A stretch of 64,000 bases of DNA from Carposina sasakii. Lineage: Eukaryota > Arthropoda > Insecta > Lepidoptera > Carposinidae. The notes under the pieces are model-generated. The model ran no database searches. It was not told where the DNA came from and was given only the letters and a program-made list of their open reading frames with translations. Positions 1 through 12,386 of this stretch are shown one piece after another. Where the stretch lies: assembly GCA_014607495.2 (NCBI GenBank), contig CP053163.1:7172716-7236715 (forward strand). Reading direction: 5' to 3'. Position 1 is the first letter of the stretch; each line of letters opens with the position of its first letter. Made by a program: the position numbers and the translations under genes.

Positions 1-214
1 TGGATGCAGGCTTACGGTCATCTCGGAGAAGGTATCACACGGTTTTTTCTTGTACTTACATTACTTCCACTTGGCTAATATCTGATCAAGAATAAGTTCT
101 TTGTACATAAACTGTCGATATAATAGCATTATATTATATGCTTATCTATATCTTCTATATCTATACATATAATAAAAATGTAACGGATCGCTGTCTGTAC
201 ATGGAAGATATATG

Positions 215-498
215 AGAAAAAATATTATAGGAGACCTTTATCAACGCAATAGGACCCAAAACGATGATTATTGGAATTTTTGTCTGCTTGTCGGTTTGTC
301 TGTTTGTCTGTGCGTTTGTGCACGCTAATCTCAGAAACGGCTGAACAGATTGCGATGTAGTTTTCAGAAATATATTGTGACAGGTCCCACTTAACATATA
401 GGCTACTTTTTATCCCGGGAAAATATTTTTATCCTGGATAATTTCGACATTTTGTTTTTTCTGTAGTCCACGCGGACGGAGTCGCGGGCGTCCACTAG
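215..498 (+). repeat. Helitron-like non-autonomous repeat, copy 1
   Basis: The last 100 bases (402-498) carry the block seen repeatedly in this window: TTTTTATCCCGGGAAAATA, then a CGCGGACG/GTCGCGGG hairpin and a terminal CCACTAG followed by T. A CTRR end preceded by a short hairpin and followed by T is the Helitron 3' signature. The 5' border is unclear, because the canonical TCCTACTAATATTATAAA start is missing. Assignment to Helitrons is inferred from termini; no Rep/helicase gene is present. Confidence 0.5.
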
Positions 499-1125
499 TT
501 TTTTAATATTTATGAACATGCCTGAGTTGTAACTCTCTAAAGTACTATTTGGAAAAATTTACATAACATTTTGTGTCTCAAACTTTGCGGCTAGGTTCTG
601 TATAATAAACTATTTTAACAGCGTTTCGTTTACCATACCCCTTTTGTTACAGCTTATATATAATTTTCAAGTTCATTCAATTAAAGATTCACCCCCATTA
701 ATTTTTATAGACTGTCAAGTTCCTTATTCAATTAGTGGAGACTGCCAAAACTTGGGGCACGTCAGCAAAGTGCCCTGGCGAGGGGCCAGCGATTAACAAC
801 TTAGTGCAAGCTGTTTAATTTCATGCCTGAATGCGCGCACTTTATACGTTCGACCTTTGTTGTACTACAAACAATGTAGGGGCATTTCGGGCGTGTAATA
901 GGTACTGTTCGTCTTTCGGATTGCTTTTCCCAGTCTGCTAAAGTGCGCTTTTCGGCATGGTTTTAGAAAAAAGGTATTTGGCAGGCTGATTACGTATTTT
1001 GCAAAAGCAAAGCAGAAGCGATGCGATAGCGAAAATTGTACAACATTCGCGTTAAAAAATTCATATAAATTTATTTTACAGAATACGTATTTGACAAGCA
1101 ATCAGCGAATTTTGTAAAAAAAAAT
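499..1125. other. Intergenic, no gene seen
   Basis: AT-rich DNA. Bases about 985-1125 (AGCGAAAATTGTACAA, then CAAGCAATCAGCGA) match part of the nested palindromic repeat at 26088-26250, so this part is a diverged repeat copy. No coding signal is seen. Confidence 0.5.
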
Positions 1126-1377
1126 CTCTATTGAGGGATCGCCCACCACCGGGCCCTATACCCTCCGCTGACCCTCGGATCTGCCGTCTCATGATCACGA
1201 ACACAAGACACTACAGTCGCAACGAGAAGCCAGATCCAAGCACCTAGCATGCAACCATAAATACATAGCTGCTAATCCGAAAACCAATTAAAATTTTAAT
1301 CGACATATGTTTCGCCAATACCCGTGGCATCATCAGGATTAGTTTTCCATGTTAGTTCTATCTACCGAACCAACTAA
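1126..1377 (+). repeat. Dispersed repeat family A, copy 1
   Basis: A segment of about 250 bp, from CTCTATTGAGGGATCGCCCA through GCTGACCCTCGGATCTGCC to the GATTAGTTTTCCATGTTAG region. It recurs nearly unchanged in inverse orientation at 7283-7545 and again in forward orientation at 32016-32262. The three copies show it is an interspersed repeat; the class is unknown, as no TIR or coding part is visible. Confidence 0.75.
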
Positions 1378-1925
1378 CTAACAACTAATGAGTTGTCGAT
1401 GAGCTATGTCTATCTGTCTGTAAGTTCGTCAGTCCGTATGATACGGCCACTTTATTGCGAAACTATAAGAACTATGTACATGTAGGTAGCTTAAAGATAC
1501 AACCGTTCAAACGATTGCTTGCCTGATGCCAATTCTTTTTGTTATATAATAATAATAATAATTTAATGATTTCCACTTAATGTTCGCCCACCAGGCCACC
1601 AATACGGTGGCACGTATTTGAATATTATATACTCGTAGGTAAGCATTTTAAACATGCGTCGTACATCTGGCGAACCAAATTTATTAAAGCTCCTAAATTC
1701 TAAATATATGTATATTGGATTAAATTATAGCCAGTTTATAGAACAAACGTTGCCCTAAGTGGTATTCGGTTATCGCACTCTCGCAACCTATCGCCATTTA
1801 ATCCATCCAACCCTTTCCTATCTCTTTCAGGGGATGGATTCCGAGATTTTTTTCCCTTCGATGATAAAATATGGATTCAGTACCAGAATTATACTATGTA
1901 GTTAATTTAGATAAGCGTTCTATTA
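1378..1925. other. Intergenic, no gene seen
   Basis: AT-rich sequence with a short ATA/AAT microsatellite at about 1545-1563. Nothing else is recognised. Confidence 0.5.
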
Positions 1926-2226
1926 CCCTTACTAATATTATAAATACGAATATAAAGAGGATATGTTCAGCGAAAACCTATGAATTTAGTCCACCATGAT
2001 CAATCTACCTATCCACAAAATCTCGAAATTACATGCTTATTTTCCCAAATAATATGGAGAATTCCTAACCAACTCAGGAATGTTCACACAATCATGGAAA
2101 TTAATCGTGTGATTTTAAGTCTCAAATTTTGGGGATAGGTTCTCTACAGTGGGTTATTTTTATAGCATTTCGCTTTTTATTACAATCTGTATAGTCTACG
2201 CGAACGAAGTAGTGGGCGTCCACTAA
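1926..2226 (+). repeat. Helitron-like non-autonomous repeat, copy 2
   Basis: Starts at CCTTACTAATATTATAAATA and ends at GTGGGCGTCCACTAA followed by T, the same ends as the better-preserved copies at 37734-37968 and 47486-47688. The interior is diverged. Confidence 0.45.
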
Positions 2227-5200
2227 TAATAAACATTAAATAAAATATAACAGCTACCTATTACTACTTACTATATAGGTAACAAACACGTGCGTGCATT
2301 ACCCTAATTATTAAGGATATTATTAAGTATTTACTTATAAAAATAACAAAATCCCTCACAACATAGGTATAAGGATAATGACAGAAAATTATTTTGCCCC
2401 AAAATCTGAGTTGTAAAAGTATTTTTACGCGCGTGAGTTATTTAGAACCGTACGTGACTTGAAATAACTGAAAAAGGATTCCTTTTCGAAGTGAATATAA
2501 AGAACATTTTCCTATTACTCGTATATAGGTATACCATTAGTTTTTGTATGTTTATGTTTATTTTTATCGTAGTTACGAGTAAATAGAGTCGCTAGTTAGT
2601 TATAAAAATGCATTCACGTACTCACCGGCTGGTTGCCTGTTTTACCAAGTTGCTGAATTTTATATTAGGTTTAGTAGTAGACTCGTAGGCCTTTGTCAGC
2701 GTAGAGATGACTATTAGGACATATTTACGTTTTAGACTGGCCGGACATAATAAAAAGAGTTAGGTTAAAAATACTACGACACGGAAATAATAATTATTAT
2801 AGTTAAATGCGAAAGTTACCTCTGTCTGTTGCGCTTTCACGCTAAAACTACTGAGTCTTAGTAAAGGTATACAAGTAGTCTAGATATAGACTACTTTTCA
2901 TCCCATCCCGGGATAATATTTCTAACAATTGTAATTGTTTTTTCTGCTGATGGAGGCGTCCACTTGTAGGTATTATGTAAAACTACCGAACAAATCTCCT
3001 GTTATATAAGCTCCTTAAAAAGGGTTATTAACATAATTTAATAATACAATACCATCTAGAAGGCGCTTGTATTCATGCCACGTCCGGTTCACAATTAGCT
3101 CTTGAGTTCTGTCGGTGTTCCGCGTCCGGCTTAATGCAAAAGGCGTGTCTAATTCAACATCAAGTGTTGTCTTAAAAGCTACGCAGGACTATGAATGGAA
3201 ATAACGAGTCAGACGTCTTTTGTTCTCGTTTTTCCTTATGCTCTTTAAGCAGACAGCATCGGGTTTAGTTTGCAAGGTTTACGGATTGTCTCCACGATTT
3301 ATACTTTCCTTACATATTCATCTATGACCTACCATTTCTCAATCCTGCAGTTCTTATCACCCCATCTTTGGGTGTGTCTACCTATATAGTCATAGAGGAA
3401 TTAAGGTCTGTTAATCAGAAATTATAAAAAAAATTAGGTACATCAATCCAATACTACTTATTATTTTTCAATCGACTAACTTTAACCCGTATCATGTTTA
3501 CAAATCAGTTAGTACAGCGTTAACACAGATCCAATTAGTGTTCGTTATCAGTTCTGTTACGAGTGACTGTTAATGCATACACGAAAAATACCGATATTTT
3601 GGGCGATAATGATCGTCAGAGTGTTCAGAATAAAGACAACCCACGGTATCTCATGTGTTGGGTATTTATTCCTAAAAGTTAGGCATATATTTTGATAACC
3701 TACGTTTTACTTATCACTCTATTTTACCCGAGGCGCGACGGCAGCGGCAAGCTGAAATGGGAAGGACCCATGACAAATGTCAGTGGAGCAACTTTAGCAA
3801 AGCAGCCTATGCTTATAGAAATGTACTATTATGATGATTGGGTGATTCCTTTTAACTTAAGCAATAAAGAGAAGTTGTTAATTGATAACTAGAGATGACG
3901 CTAATAACAAATAAATACATTATATTTAGTAACGAGTACGGAATGGTTTCGGAACCAACACGGGTATGCCGAATCCATGTGTCGAGAACCTTAAGGATTA
4001 CGAAAAACAATCGTGGAACAAATCCAGAATCCACTTTGCGTAAACAGCGAGGAATGTCAAATAAATTCCAACTAATAAATCTCGGAACCCAGTGTCGAAT
4101 AAGGGTTAGAACAAACTATCAGTCGCGACTAAAGGTTGCCAGCTCTTTCGTTTATTTTCGTCGCCTGCATTGATGCATTTTGGGTGGCAAGTTAACCTAG
4201 ATCTATTTACGTGTCACTGGCTAGACCCAGAATTACAATTGTGGAACCGTGGACGATACAGCTATAGAAGACTTATTAGTAGTTATTAGCGATATCAAGT
4301 TATTAGTGTCCGTGAGAAAAGACGCTTACAAGTATAAATAGATGGTCTAACCCATGCAAGAACTGACTAATCAATGTTACATAAAAACTAGTTAGTTACG
4401 GGATAAAATTTAGAATTTTCCTCGTTCCTAATTATATTCCTATAGATATATCCTAATTTTAATATCTACATTTAATGCCTCATTTTTCACTCTACATTGC
4501 AAATTTTTTAACCATATTTATAAGCAATTGCGTTTTTATAAGACGCACTCCTAGACATAGGTAAGTAATGTATTTTGAACTTTATGCTTGGCACGAAAAG
4601 AAAACTTTAAACCAAGGTTATTCTAAGAAAGCCGTGTAAGATTTATATGGTCGCTCGTTTTTGCGAACTACTCGTATATTGTGTTGTACTGGCTTATTTT
4701 GTTCAAATAAATATATTAACTAGACTATTTTATGCCATGAATGATATTAGTAAAAATTAGGTAAATATTGAAAATCTAGGTATATAATTCTTCGCAGTCT
4801 CAAAGAATTTGTCTCATACACATGCATACATCAACCTACTGCCATCCATTGCTAGCCCAGGGGGTGTTTTCCCATAGTCACTAGACTGGGCACTGGGCAG
4901 GCAGGTTGGTGATTTTCGGACTGTGTGTGTGTCATTATTACGATACCCACTGGCAGTCATAGGGTGATGCTATTTTACTCTGCCGACATCTCACGGCACA
5001 GCACTTAACTAACATGTACTAAACTGAAATAAAAACTCAAGTTGCAAAACTTACTTAATTCACTTATAAATTTGATAATAAAAAAGTCCATATCACGTAA
5101 GCCACAACATTAATTTTCATCTGTTGTAAGCATAGTGCAAGCAACACAAATTCCAACAAACTTTATAGGAAGGTTATTCACAAGTAAGTCTTTCAAAATG

Positions 5201-7282
5201 TATGCTATTTTTGTTCTCAAAGTAGCAAAGTCACAAACTAAGTTAGAGGTAATAGTACAGAAGCTGTTACATGGAGCAGAAATAATATTTGATCAAAAAG
5301 CGTCCATTACATCTGCTGCATAACAGAAAGGTAAAAGGGGTATGATATAATACCTATAGAGCAGACCACGGTAATACTCGTACATCATCAACTATTTATT
5401 AACGCGATAAATGTAATTCATGACTGGATAATGACACGTATAGCAAGCAATAATTTATACTAAATATAGGCTATTCTTACTAGATACATAGTTAGATACA
5501 CTGACCTGCACAATTATCCATCTAGCTTAGACACAACACTTTATACTAAAACCGCCACCAGCAATCGACTACCGGTCCGTCGCCATCGACCGCCAATGAA
5601 AGATTGACCATAGTGCCTCGGTGAACCACTCACGGCCGCCATTGCTGGCAGTGGAGGGTAGTCGATTACGTGTTACATATTTTGGTCATGTGATCGATTA
5701 AATATTCGAATTACTTTTAAACATGTCATAGTTAAAGTTAATGATATAATAAGTCTAAACAAATAACAATACTTATAGGTTATCCTTACAAAGGGTTACG
5801 TTAAGCCGGAATGTTATGAAAAGAGCCACTGTAGAGAACATATCCCCAGAATATAAACTCGAAAACACATATAGGTATATTGATAATGGAGAATCCCAAA
5901 AAAAATTAATATTAACCAATGAAAATAGCTATAATTTATTTATCCACAAAATTTTAGACTTTAAATTATTGGAACGAAGTTCCTTACGGCAGGCTTGGAG
6001 GAGATAGGGATTTTGCTGCGCGACCGAACTGAAAAAAATGTGATAGTAAAACCGTAAGAAAAAGTGCGAGGAATAGAACCGTTAAATGAAACGTGCGCAG
6101 GCGCGACAGTCGTATACACAAGCGAGTAGTGTATAATACCTTTCTCTTCTCCCTCTTTCTTTTCGTTCTCTCATCCCTTCTCTCTCTATTACTACTCCAC
6201 CCCGCCAATGCATAGTATATACTCATGAATTCATGGACAAGCACGTGGTGAATACTCACATTATAGATACATTTTAAACCTAAATAAAATTGAGCTCGAT
6301 TTTTCTTTTGCAAATTGTGTCGATTCTACATTTGAATATCTATGTCTCAAAAATGCGTCACACTCCCAGCCTATAATAATCAAGTTTAGAGGAAATGCAG
6401 CCAAGTTCCGGTGTAGAATTAACGACGTCAGATGAATATTCATGCAAACAGGAAAAGATTCTAACGATGTGTCCGGTCTTTTTACTTACTCCCAGTGGGT
6501 AAAGTTACAACTGGATAGATCTACATCGTTTATTATAAATATCGCAGGCATATGTCTAATCCTTACTTCCTTACCTTACTAATCACAACACTACAAAGTT
6601 GCTTCCTACTGTCTGTCTATGTCTTTGTAGATATGCTCAGATGTTTAAAAACAGGAGTTTGTATGGAAGTCCACGCGGTCGCAGGCAACAGCAACTCCAG
6701 CATATTATTTATTGTTAGGCATATGAATTGGCGTTTTCATCAATATATTATATATTATATTATTATAATATAGACAGTATATTGCATATATAGCATTATC
6801 GTAACAGTTATTTTAACAGTGGTAACGTAATCTTAACTATAGGGATTCCTCTATGTAACATTATTATTCTTTTAACTAAACCCTAGTAAGTACGTGAATG
6901 AAAACTGATACCTTGTATTCGAAAAGCCTAGACAGAATCTACCTAATATCTCACAGTTTGCTTTCGATATATACACAGGATGTAACAGAAATGTTAAGCG
7001 AATAGCTTTAAATACCTATTAGCTCACTGTAAAAAACCTTTCTACAAAATTTCACACTCAAAATCGCAGGTATATTTTTCCACATAGAAAAAATTCTTCA
7101 ACAACTATGGAATGTTTATACAATCTAGAAAAATAATCAAGTTTTGTCGGGCCTCAAATTTGATGGACAGGCTCTTTATATTGGGCTTCATTCATTTATT
7201 CTTTCATATATCATTGGCGTTCTCTTGACATATCCCCTTTATACACAGCCCCTGTATATGAGTATAATATGGGTATACAGGG
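2227..7282. other. Long intergenic stretch, no gene supported
   Basis: About 5 kb without a convincing gene. Open frames are all under 110 codons and show no family I recognise. A decayed Helitron-like copy lies at about 2808-2968. At 5533-5670 there is a GC-richer patch with AATCGACTACC and GGTAGTCGATTACG as inverted short arms. An AT-rich palindromic run lies at 6740-6775. The stretch is bounded by inverted copies of repeat family A (1126-1377 and 7283-7545). Confidence 0.5.
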
Positions 7283-7545
7283 TCTACCGAACCGGTAGGT
7301 AGGTTTCGGTAGATAGAACTAACATGGAAAACTAATCCTGATGATGCCGCGGGTGTTGGCGAAGCATATGTCGATTAAAATTTTAATTGGTTTTCGGATT
7401 AGCAGCTATGTATTTATGGTTGCATGCTAGGTGCTTGGATCTGGCTTCTCGTTGCGACTGTAGTGTCTTGTGTTCGTGATCATGAGTCGGCAGATCCGAG
7501 GGTCAGCGGAGGGTATAGGTGGTGGGCGATCCCTCAATAGAGAAA
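7283..7545 (-). repeat. Dispersed repeat family A, copy 2 (inverted)
   Basis: Reverse complement of 1126-1377 with very few differences, ending at GGGCGATCCCTCAATAGAG. With copy 1 it forms an inverted pair about 5.9 kb apart. It abuts a truncated MITE (7546-7757), which suggests one interrupted the other. Confidence 0.75.
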
Positions 7546-7757
7546 TTTATAGTGTCCAGTATTTATGCCAGTTTTTTCATAGACAGATATTAATGTGCAT
7601 TTGTGCAGGATAACGCTGTCTATTTACTCAACTTTGGACCCTAATATTTTGGAAACCCGACACTTCCCAGGTGTGCTTCCATGGAGAAAAATGATCGTGA
7701 TGATGAAGAGATTCTGTAGTTTTCGCGAACGTTGACGACCAAAAATCAACCTGTAGA
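7546..7757 (-). repeat. Truncated copy of the CAGGRTG MITE family
   Basis: Reverse-complement match to the left two-thirds of the complete 361-bp MITE at 49252-49612. Shared blocks are the TTTTCGCGAACGTTGACGAC arm, the GATCGTGATGATGAAGAGAT block and the TTGGACCCTAATATTTTGG block. The far end is missing, cut at the junction with repeat family A. Confidence 0.65.
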
Positions 7758-8263
7758 TATAATTACCTAGCTACTAAAGGATAATAAATGAAGCTCTTCT
7801 CTCGTTATTACAAAGCGGGAATAATCAACAAATCAGAAATCAGGTATATGCCGTACAAAATAAAAAAGGTATTTCAGCATTAAAAATATTTGTTTCGGTA
7901 CAATTCAGCCGCAAGAAGGAGTACCTTATCCATCAGAGGTTGAGGTTCCGAATACACGAGCATTCCGAATATAAAACATGAGCCAAACCGAATGTGGATT
8001 CGGGCAGGATTTAGAAGATTTGCTCCTGTTAATAAATCTAACTGGATAGAAATCTCTGGCTATTATTTAGCTATTGCGTGTGTACATTTATGTACATACA
8101 TATACTCACGACTGTAAGACCAGGGTCATAGAGGAGATTTCCTGGCCACGTTAAGCAATAGGTACATTTGTAAATAAACAAATTGCTAGTGACAAAGTGC
8201 TGAAATCAGCGGCAAATAGCAAAATTTAGCCTGGGTCGGGCTGTGTAACCCACACCATGTATA
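7758..8263. other. Intergenic, repeat-derived, no gene
   Basis: No coding signal. The part from about 8100 (CCAGGGTCATAGAGGAGATT to the CACACCATG region) reads like the body of the adjoining repeat that begins at 8264. Confidence 0.4.
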
Positions 8264-9252
8264 AATAAATAAATATTCACACACTACACAACACATTAAC
8301 CTAGTCCCACATTAAGATCCCTAAGGTCTTGTGTCGTGTGTACTAAGCAACGGTATATAAATACATAGATAAGTATAGAAACATCCATGACTCGGAAACA
8401 AACATGCAGGGTCACTACCCACTAGACCAATCGGCTGTCGATGTGTAAGGATTAAAGAAGTATTGAAAATATATTTTTTAAATTTTACATTATTCAATCC
8501 TTGAAGCATATTTAATTTACCCACATTACCTATATAAAAATTACTAGCCGCGTGGTGCCAGCAGAGTAGAGATTGTACCACCCCTGCCTGCCCGTGGTCA
8601 TCGTAAGAGGCGATTAAGGGTTTCCGGGAGGTGGGCACCAGCGCCTCCCGTACTGACAATATAGTCCGAAAATCACACTACGTTCACCAACCCGCTTGCC
8701 CAGCGTGGCGACTATGGGCAAAACCTCCCTATGGCAGTAGCTTTGTGTGCCCTGGGGGAAGCCTACGTCCATCAATAGGCTGAAGACGAAGAAGATATAA
8801 AAATAACGAGTAGTATTATTATAGTATAGTAGTATTATAATTCCATCAAATAACAAATAGCATAAATAACAAAATAAATAAAAGTAAAACTTGCAAAGAA
8901 AAGGTGATTTCACATAAAATGAAAGAAACAACATTTAGTTGGAATATTTTAGTTATAAAACTTTGTTTACTTATTTCAAAGTTGCTGTCTAACTTTAAGG
9001 TGAAGTGAGAATTGAAATATCTTGAACTCATTCCATTGAGTACGTATAAGTTTTACTAGACTCAAAACTTAATGTTTATATAACTTATTTTTGAAGTTCT
9101 TATTTAAGAGGTAATATTAACTGTGGATCCGCCCTCACTTTGCTTTTTTATATACAAATATTTCCTGTAGATAGGAATAAAAAAATAAGAAACGTGTCTT
9201 TTAATAATAATGTGGGACTAGGTTAATGTGTTGTGTAGTGTGTGAATATTTA
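8264..9252. repeat. Composite repeat bounded by ~47-bp inverted ends
   Basis: The left end (8264-8313, ATTCACACACTACACAACAC then ATTAACCTAGTCCCAC) is the near-perfect reverse complement of 9206-9252. Between the arms lies a stretch (8556-8800) with GTAAGAGGCGATTAAGGG and CACTACGTTCACCAACCCGC, motifs I associate with 3' parts of lepidopteran LINE/SINE repeats. It may be one element with inverted ends or two head-to-head copies of one repeat. No intact coding region. Confidence 0.5.
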
Positions 9253-9465
9253 TTATATATTATTATAATAGATTATTGCTTTATCTTTATCCCCAGCAAA
9301 TCAGTCTTAGCTTAGCTCATTTAAGACCTATAATGTATGTGTAGAGTTAGTCGGTTGCTAAAGAGACCTTCTCAATATTTAATCAATAAATCCTTATCCA
9401 GATAAAAAATCCATTAACCTATTCGAGGTAGGGCCTTTTACGCACGAGAGAATTTATATGAAAAT

Positions 9466-9544
9466 ATATACATACATACATATAATCAGGCTTTTTCCCT
9501 TACGGGGTAGGCAGAGCACCAAGGGCCGATAGAACCACATGGTG
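9466..9544 (+). repeat. Dispersed repeat family C, copy 1
   Basis: ACATACATACATATAATCAG followed by GGTAGGCAGAGCACCAAGGG and ending at ACCACATGGTGCCA. The same 75-80 bp recur at 18176-18258 (forward) and 63350-63435 (inverse). Short non-coding interspersed repeat of unknown class. Confidence 0.65.
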
Positions 9545-9764
9545 CCATTTCTGAAATGAAAATATATGAAAACTAAAATTGGTTAATGTTGGATATAGAC
9601 GAAATAGTGATAATGTATTAACGAGTGTGAGGCAATGCCGAAAAAAAACTTACACCACAAAGAGCTTTTTAGCTGATTCTAGTTTCATTTATCCTATCAA
9701 CCCGTAATATAAAATGTGGCCGTGAATACAATACAGAATCACATTACAAATTAACTAAATACAA

Positions 9765-9907
9765 CCACTAAGCCACCGGGTCAATTACTCAGATGACGAA
9801 TTTTACCATCTCTTTTCTAAATTACATATTGGCAACGTTATTCTTCATCCCGATAGCTATACACTAGCCAAATCTCGGCAAACAAAGTTGAATCCCTCAG
9901 CACAATA
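9765..9907 (-). repeat. tRNA-headed SINE, copy 1 (head truncated)
   Basis: The body matches 17440-17563: AATTTTACCATCTCTTTTCT, then CATCCCGATAGCTATACACTAG, CTCGGCAAACAAAG and AATCCCTCAGCACAAT. Only the edge of the tRNA-like head (AGCCACCGGGTCAATT) is left, so this copy is truncated. Confidence 0.6.
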
Positions 9908-10730
9908 AAATAACTCATAAATAGATGGCGTGAGCCCCCCACTTCACCTCCCCTATAGAGGAGAATAACTTAGGCCTCTCTCTGTTCGCGATCATACAGA
10001 ATTTCGGGTAGGAGATTCGCTCACGCCATCTGTCCAGGTGATCTGTACAAATTTTTTACCTTTAATAGTTGCCAGAAAATCCCTCATTATAACGTGATGT
10101 CATCCGTACGTACCTTTAATGCTAGCTTCCCTTGGTGCATGATATTGCGAACGGACGCAAAGGGGCTCGTCAGTAGTAGGTAATGCAGACTTATTTAGGA
10201 AGGTGCGTGTCTATCCGTAGTCTTCGGCCGTGCGCGATGATCCCCAAAATCACTCACCGTCGGAAGTTAGCATAATATATATATATAAATATATTTTTGT
10301 TGCCAAATGTAAAATCAATAGAGTTTTAATTGAAATCTCATAGTCAGCGTGACGACGACGATGACGACATGCGTTAGCATCTCTACTTAGTTTGTGACAA
10401 CGACTCGGCGTGCAAATCGATCCATTATTTGACTGTGACACGGTATCGATACAATTTTAACCATAGCTCGTGTAAAGTAATTCAACATGCAGATTTGCGG
10501 TCCACTTGAAATGTAATTTGAAAACACAATACTCTCTCTCTGGGTGGGACAGTTTCTCTTAATTAAATTGTCAGGTTCCAGAATTTTTTTAACCTACAAC
10601 GAAATAATGGCGGAAACGAGGAGAGAGGAGAAAGCTCTCTAGCCTATTTCAAAATAAATGTAGGTATTAGAATGTATGTAAATACGTGTTTTAAATGGGA
10701 CTATTTCCTTATTAGGGCCTCTTTTTTTTT
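9908..10730. other. Intergenic, no gene seen
   Basis: No coding signal. Short inverted arms GATGGCGTGAGC (about 9923) and GCTCACGCCATC (about 10019) suggest a small palindromic insertion. Confidence 0.4.
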
Positions 10731-11023
10731 ATTACCGACTTCAAAAAAAGGAGGAGGTTCTCAATTCGTCGGTATGTATAATATTTTTTTTTTTTTTTTT
10801 ATGTATGTTCACCGATATTTCCGTCAGTTATAAACGGATTTCAAAATTTTTTTTTTGGTTGGATAGAGTTCACTTCTGAGGTGGTCCCATTTTCACCAGG
10901 TCAGGATCTGATGATGGGATCCAGGAGAAATCTAGGGCAACCGCCGAAAATTGTATGCTCGTATGGTGCTTTTGTTACGTAATCATGTCCTACTCAGGTA
11001 TATGCTTCAGGGTGTCAACATCT

Positions 11024-12290
11024 AATGCTGCTGTGCTGATGATGAAGCTACAGAACTCCTTAACGGTTAGGAGTTGGGATACAGTACTGCAATTGGTCAA
11101 TGGAAACTATTAAGTAGTATGTAGGGCTAACGTGTTACTTGAATCAACATCTGATGCTTCTGTGCTGATGATGAAGCTATAGAACTCCTTGACGGTTAGG
11201 AGTTGGGAGACAGTACAGCAATGGGTCGATGAAAACTATTTAGTAGTGTGTAGGGCTGACGTGTTACTTGAATCAACATCTGATGCTGCTGTGCTGATGA
11301 TGAAGCTACAGAACTCCTTAACGGTTAGGAGTTGGGAGACAGTACTGCAATTGGTCGATGGAAACTATTTAGTAGTAAGCAGGGCTAACGTGTTACTTGA
11401 ATCAACATCTGATGCTGATGATGAAGCTACAGAACTCCTTAACGGTTAGGAGTTGGGAGACAGTACTGCAATTGGTCGATGGAAACTATATAGTGGTATG
11501 TAGGGCTAACTTGTTGCTTGTGAGGTATACTTGAATCAACATCTGATGCTGCTGTGATGATGGTTAAGCTACAGAACTCGTTAGCGGTTAAGAGTTGGGA
11601 TACAGTACTGCAATTGGTCAATGGAAACTATTTAGTAGTATGTAGGGCTAACGTGTTACTTGAATCAACATCTGATGCTTCTGTGCTGATGATGAAGCTA
11701 CAGAACTCCTTAACGGTTAGGAGTTCGGAGACAGTACAGCAATTGGTCGATGAAAACTATTTAGTAGTGTGTAGGGCTGACGTGTTACTTGAATCAATAT
11801 CTGATGCTGCTGTGCTGATGATGAAGCTACAGAACTCCTTAACGGTTAGGAGTTGGGAGACAGTACTGCAATTGGTCGATGGAAATTATTTAGTAGTATG
11901 CAGGGCTAACGTGTTACTTGAATCAATATCTGATGCTGCTGTGCTGATGATGAAGCTACAGAACTCCTTAACGGTTAGGAGTTGGGAGACAGTACTGCAA
12001 TTGGTCGATGGAAACTATTTAGTAGTATGCAGGGCTAACGTGTTACTTGAATCAACATCTGATGCTGATGATAAAGCTACAGAACTCCTTAACGGTTAGG
12101 AGTTGGGAGACAGTACTGCAATTGGTCGATGGAAACTGTATAGTGGTATGTAGGGCTAACTTGTTGCTTGTGAGGTATACTTGAATCAACATCTGATGCT
12201 GCTGTGCTGATGGTCAAGCTACAGAACTCCTTAACGGTTAGGAGTTAGGGGACAGTACTGCAATTGGTCGATGGAAACTATACAGGATGT
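11024..12290 (+). repeat. Minisatellite, ten ~129-bp monomers with 650-bp higher-order period
   Basis: The anchor AGAACTC occurs at 11052, 11181, 11310, 11431, 11573, 11702, 11831, 11960, 12081 and 12223. Spacings are 129, 129, 121, 142, 129, 129, 129, 121 and 142, so each of monomers 1-5 recurs exactly 650 bp later as monomers 6-10. The 121 and 142 variants come from an 8-bp loss and a 13-bp gain (the TTGTTGCTTGTGAGGTATAC variant). A 181-codon open frame runs through part of it only because 129 is divisible by three; it has no start context or domain and is not called a gene. Confidence 0.9.
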
Positions 12291-12330
12291 TTTTAGTTTT
12301 CGGGAACGTTAACGACCAAAAATCACCCTG
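12283..12330 (-). repeat. 48-bp miniature derivative of the CAGGRTG MITE
   Basis: CAGGATG...CACCCTG flanked on both sides by TA (12281-12282 and 12331-12332). Its reverse complement matches the first ~37 bp of the 361-bp MITE at 49252 and then goes directly to the opposite terminus, so it is an extreme internal-deletion copy. It lies just past the last minisatellite monomer. Confidence 0.6.
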
Positions 12331-12386
12331 TATAAACTAGCATCTATTTAAGTCCACAACGCATTAACACAACTAAAAATCGAGAA

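Noticed and set aside
3692..4173. Small frames of 66 and 92 codons
   Set aside because: No recognised similarity, poor start context and AT-driven composition; isolated in repeat-rich DNA.
11554..12099. 181-codon repetitive protein gene
   Set aside because: The frame exists only because the 129-bp monomer is divisible by three; it ends where an 8-bp deletion shifts the frame, and monomers elsewhere carry stops.
11024..12290. CRISPR-like array
   Set aside because: Whole monomers are repeated with no unique spacers and the genome is eukaryotic.
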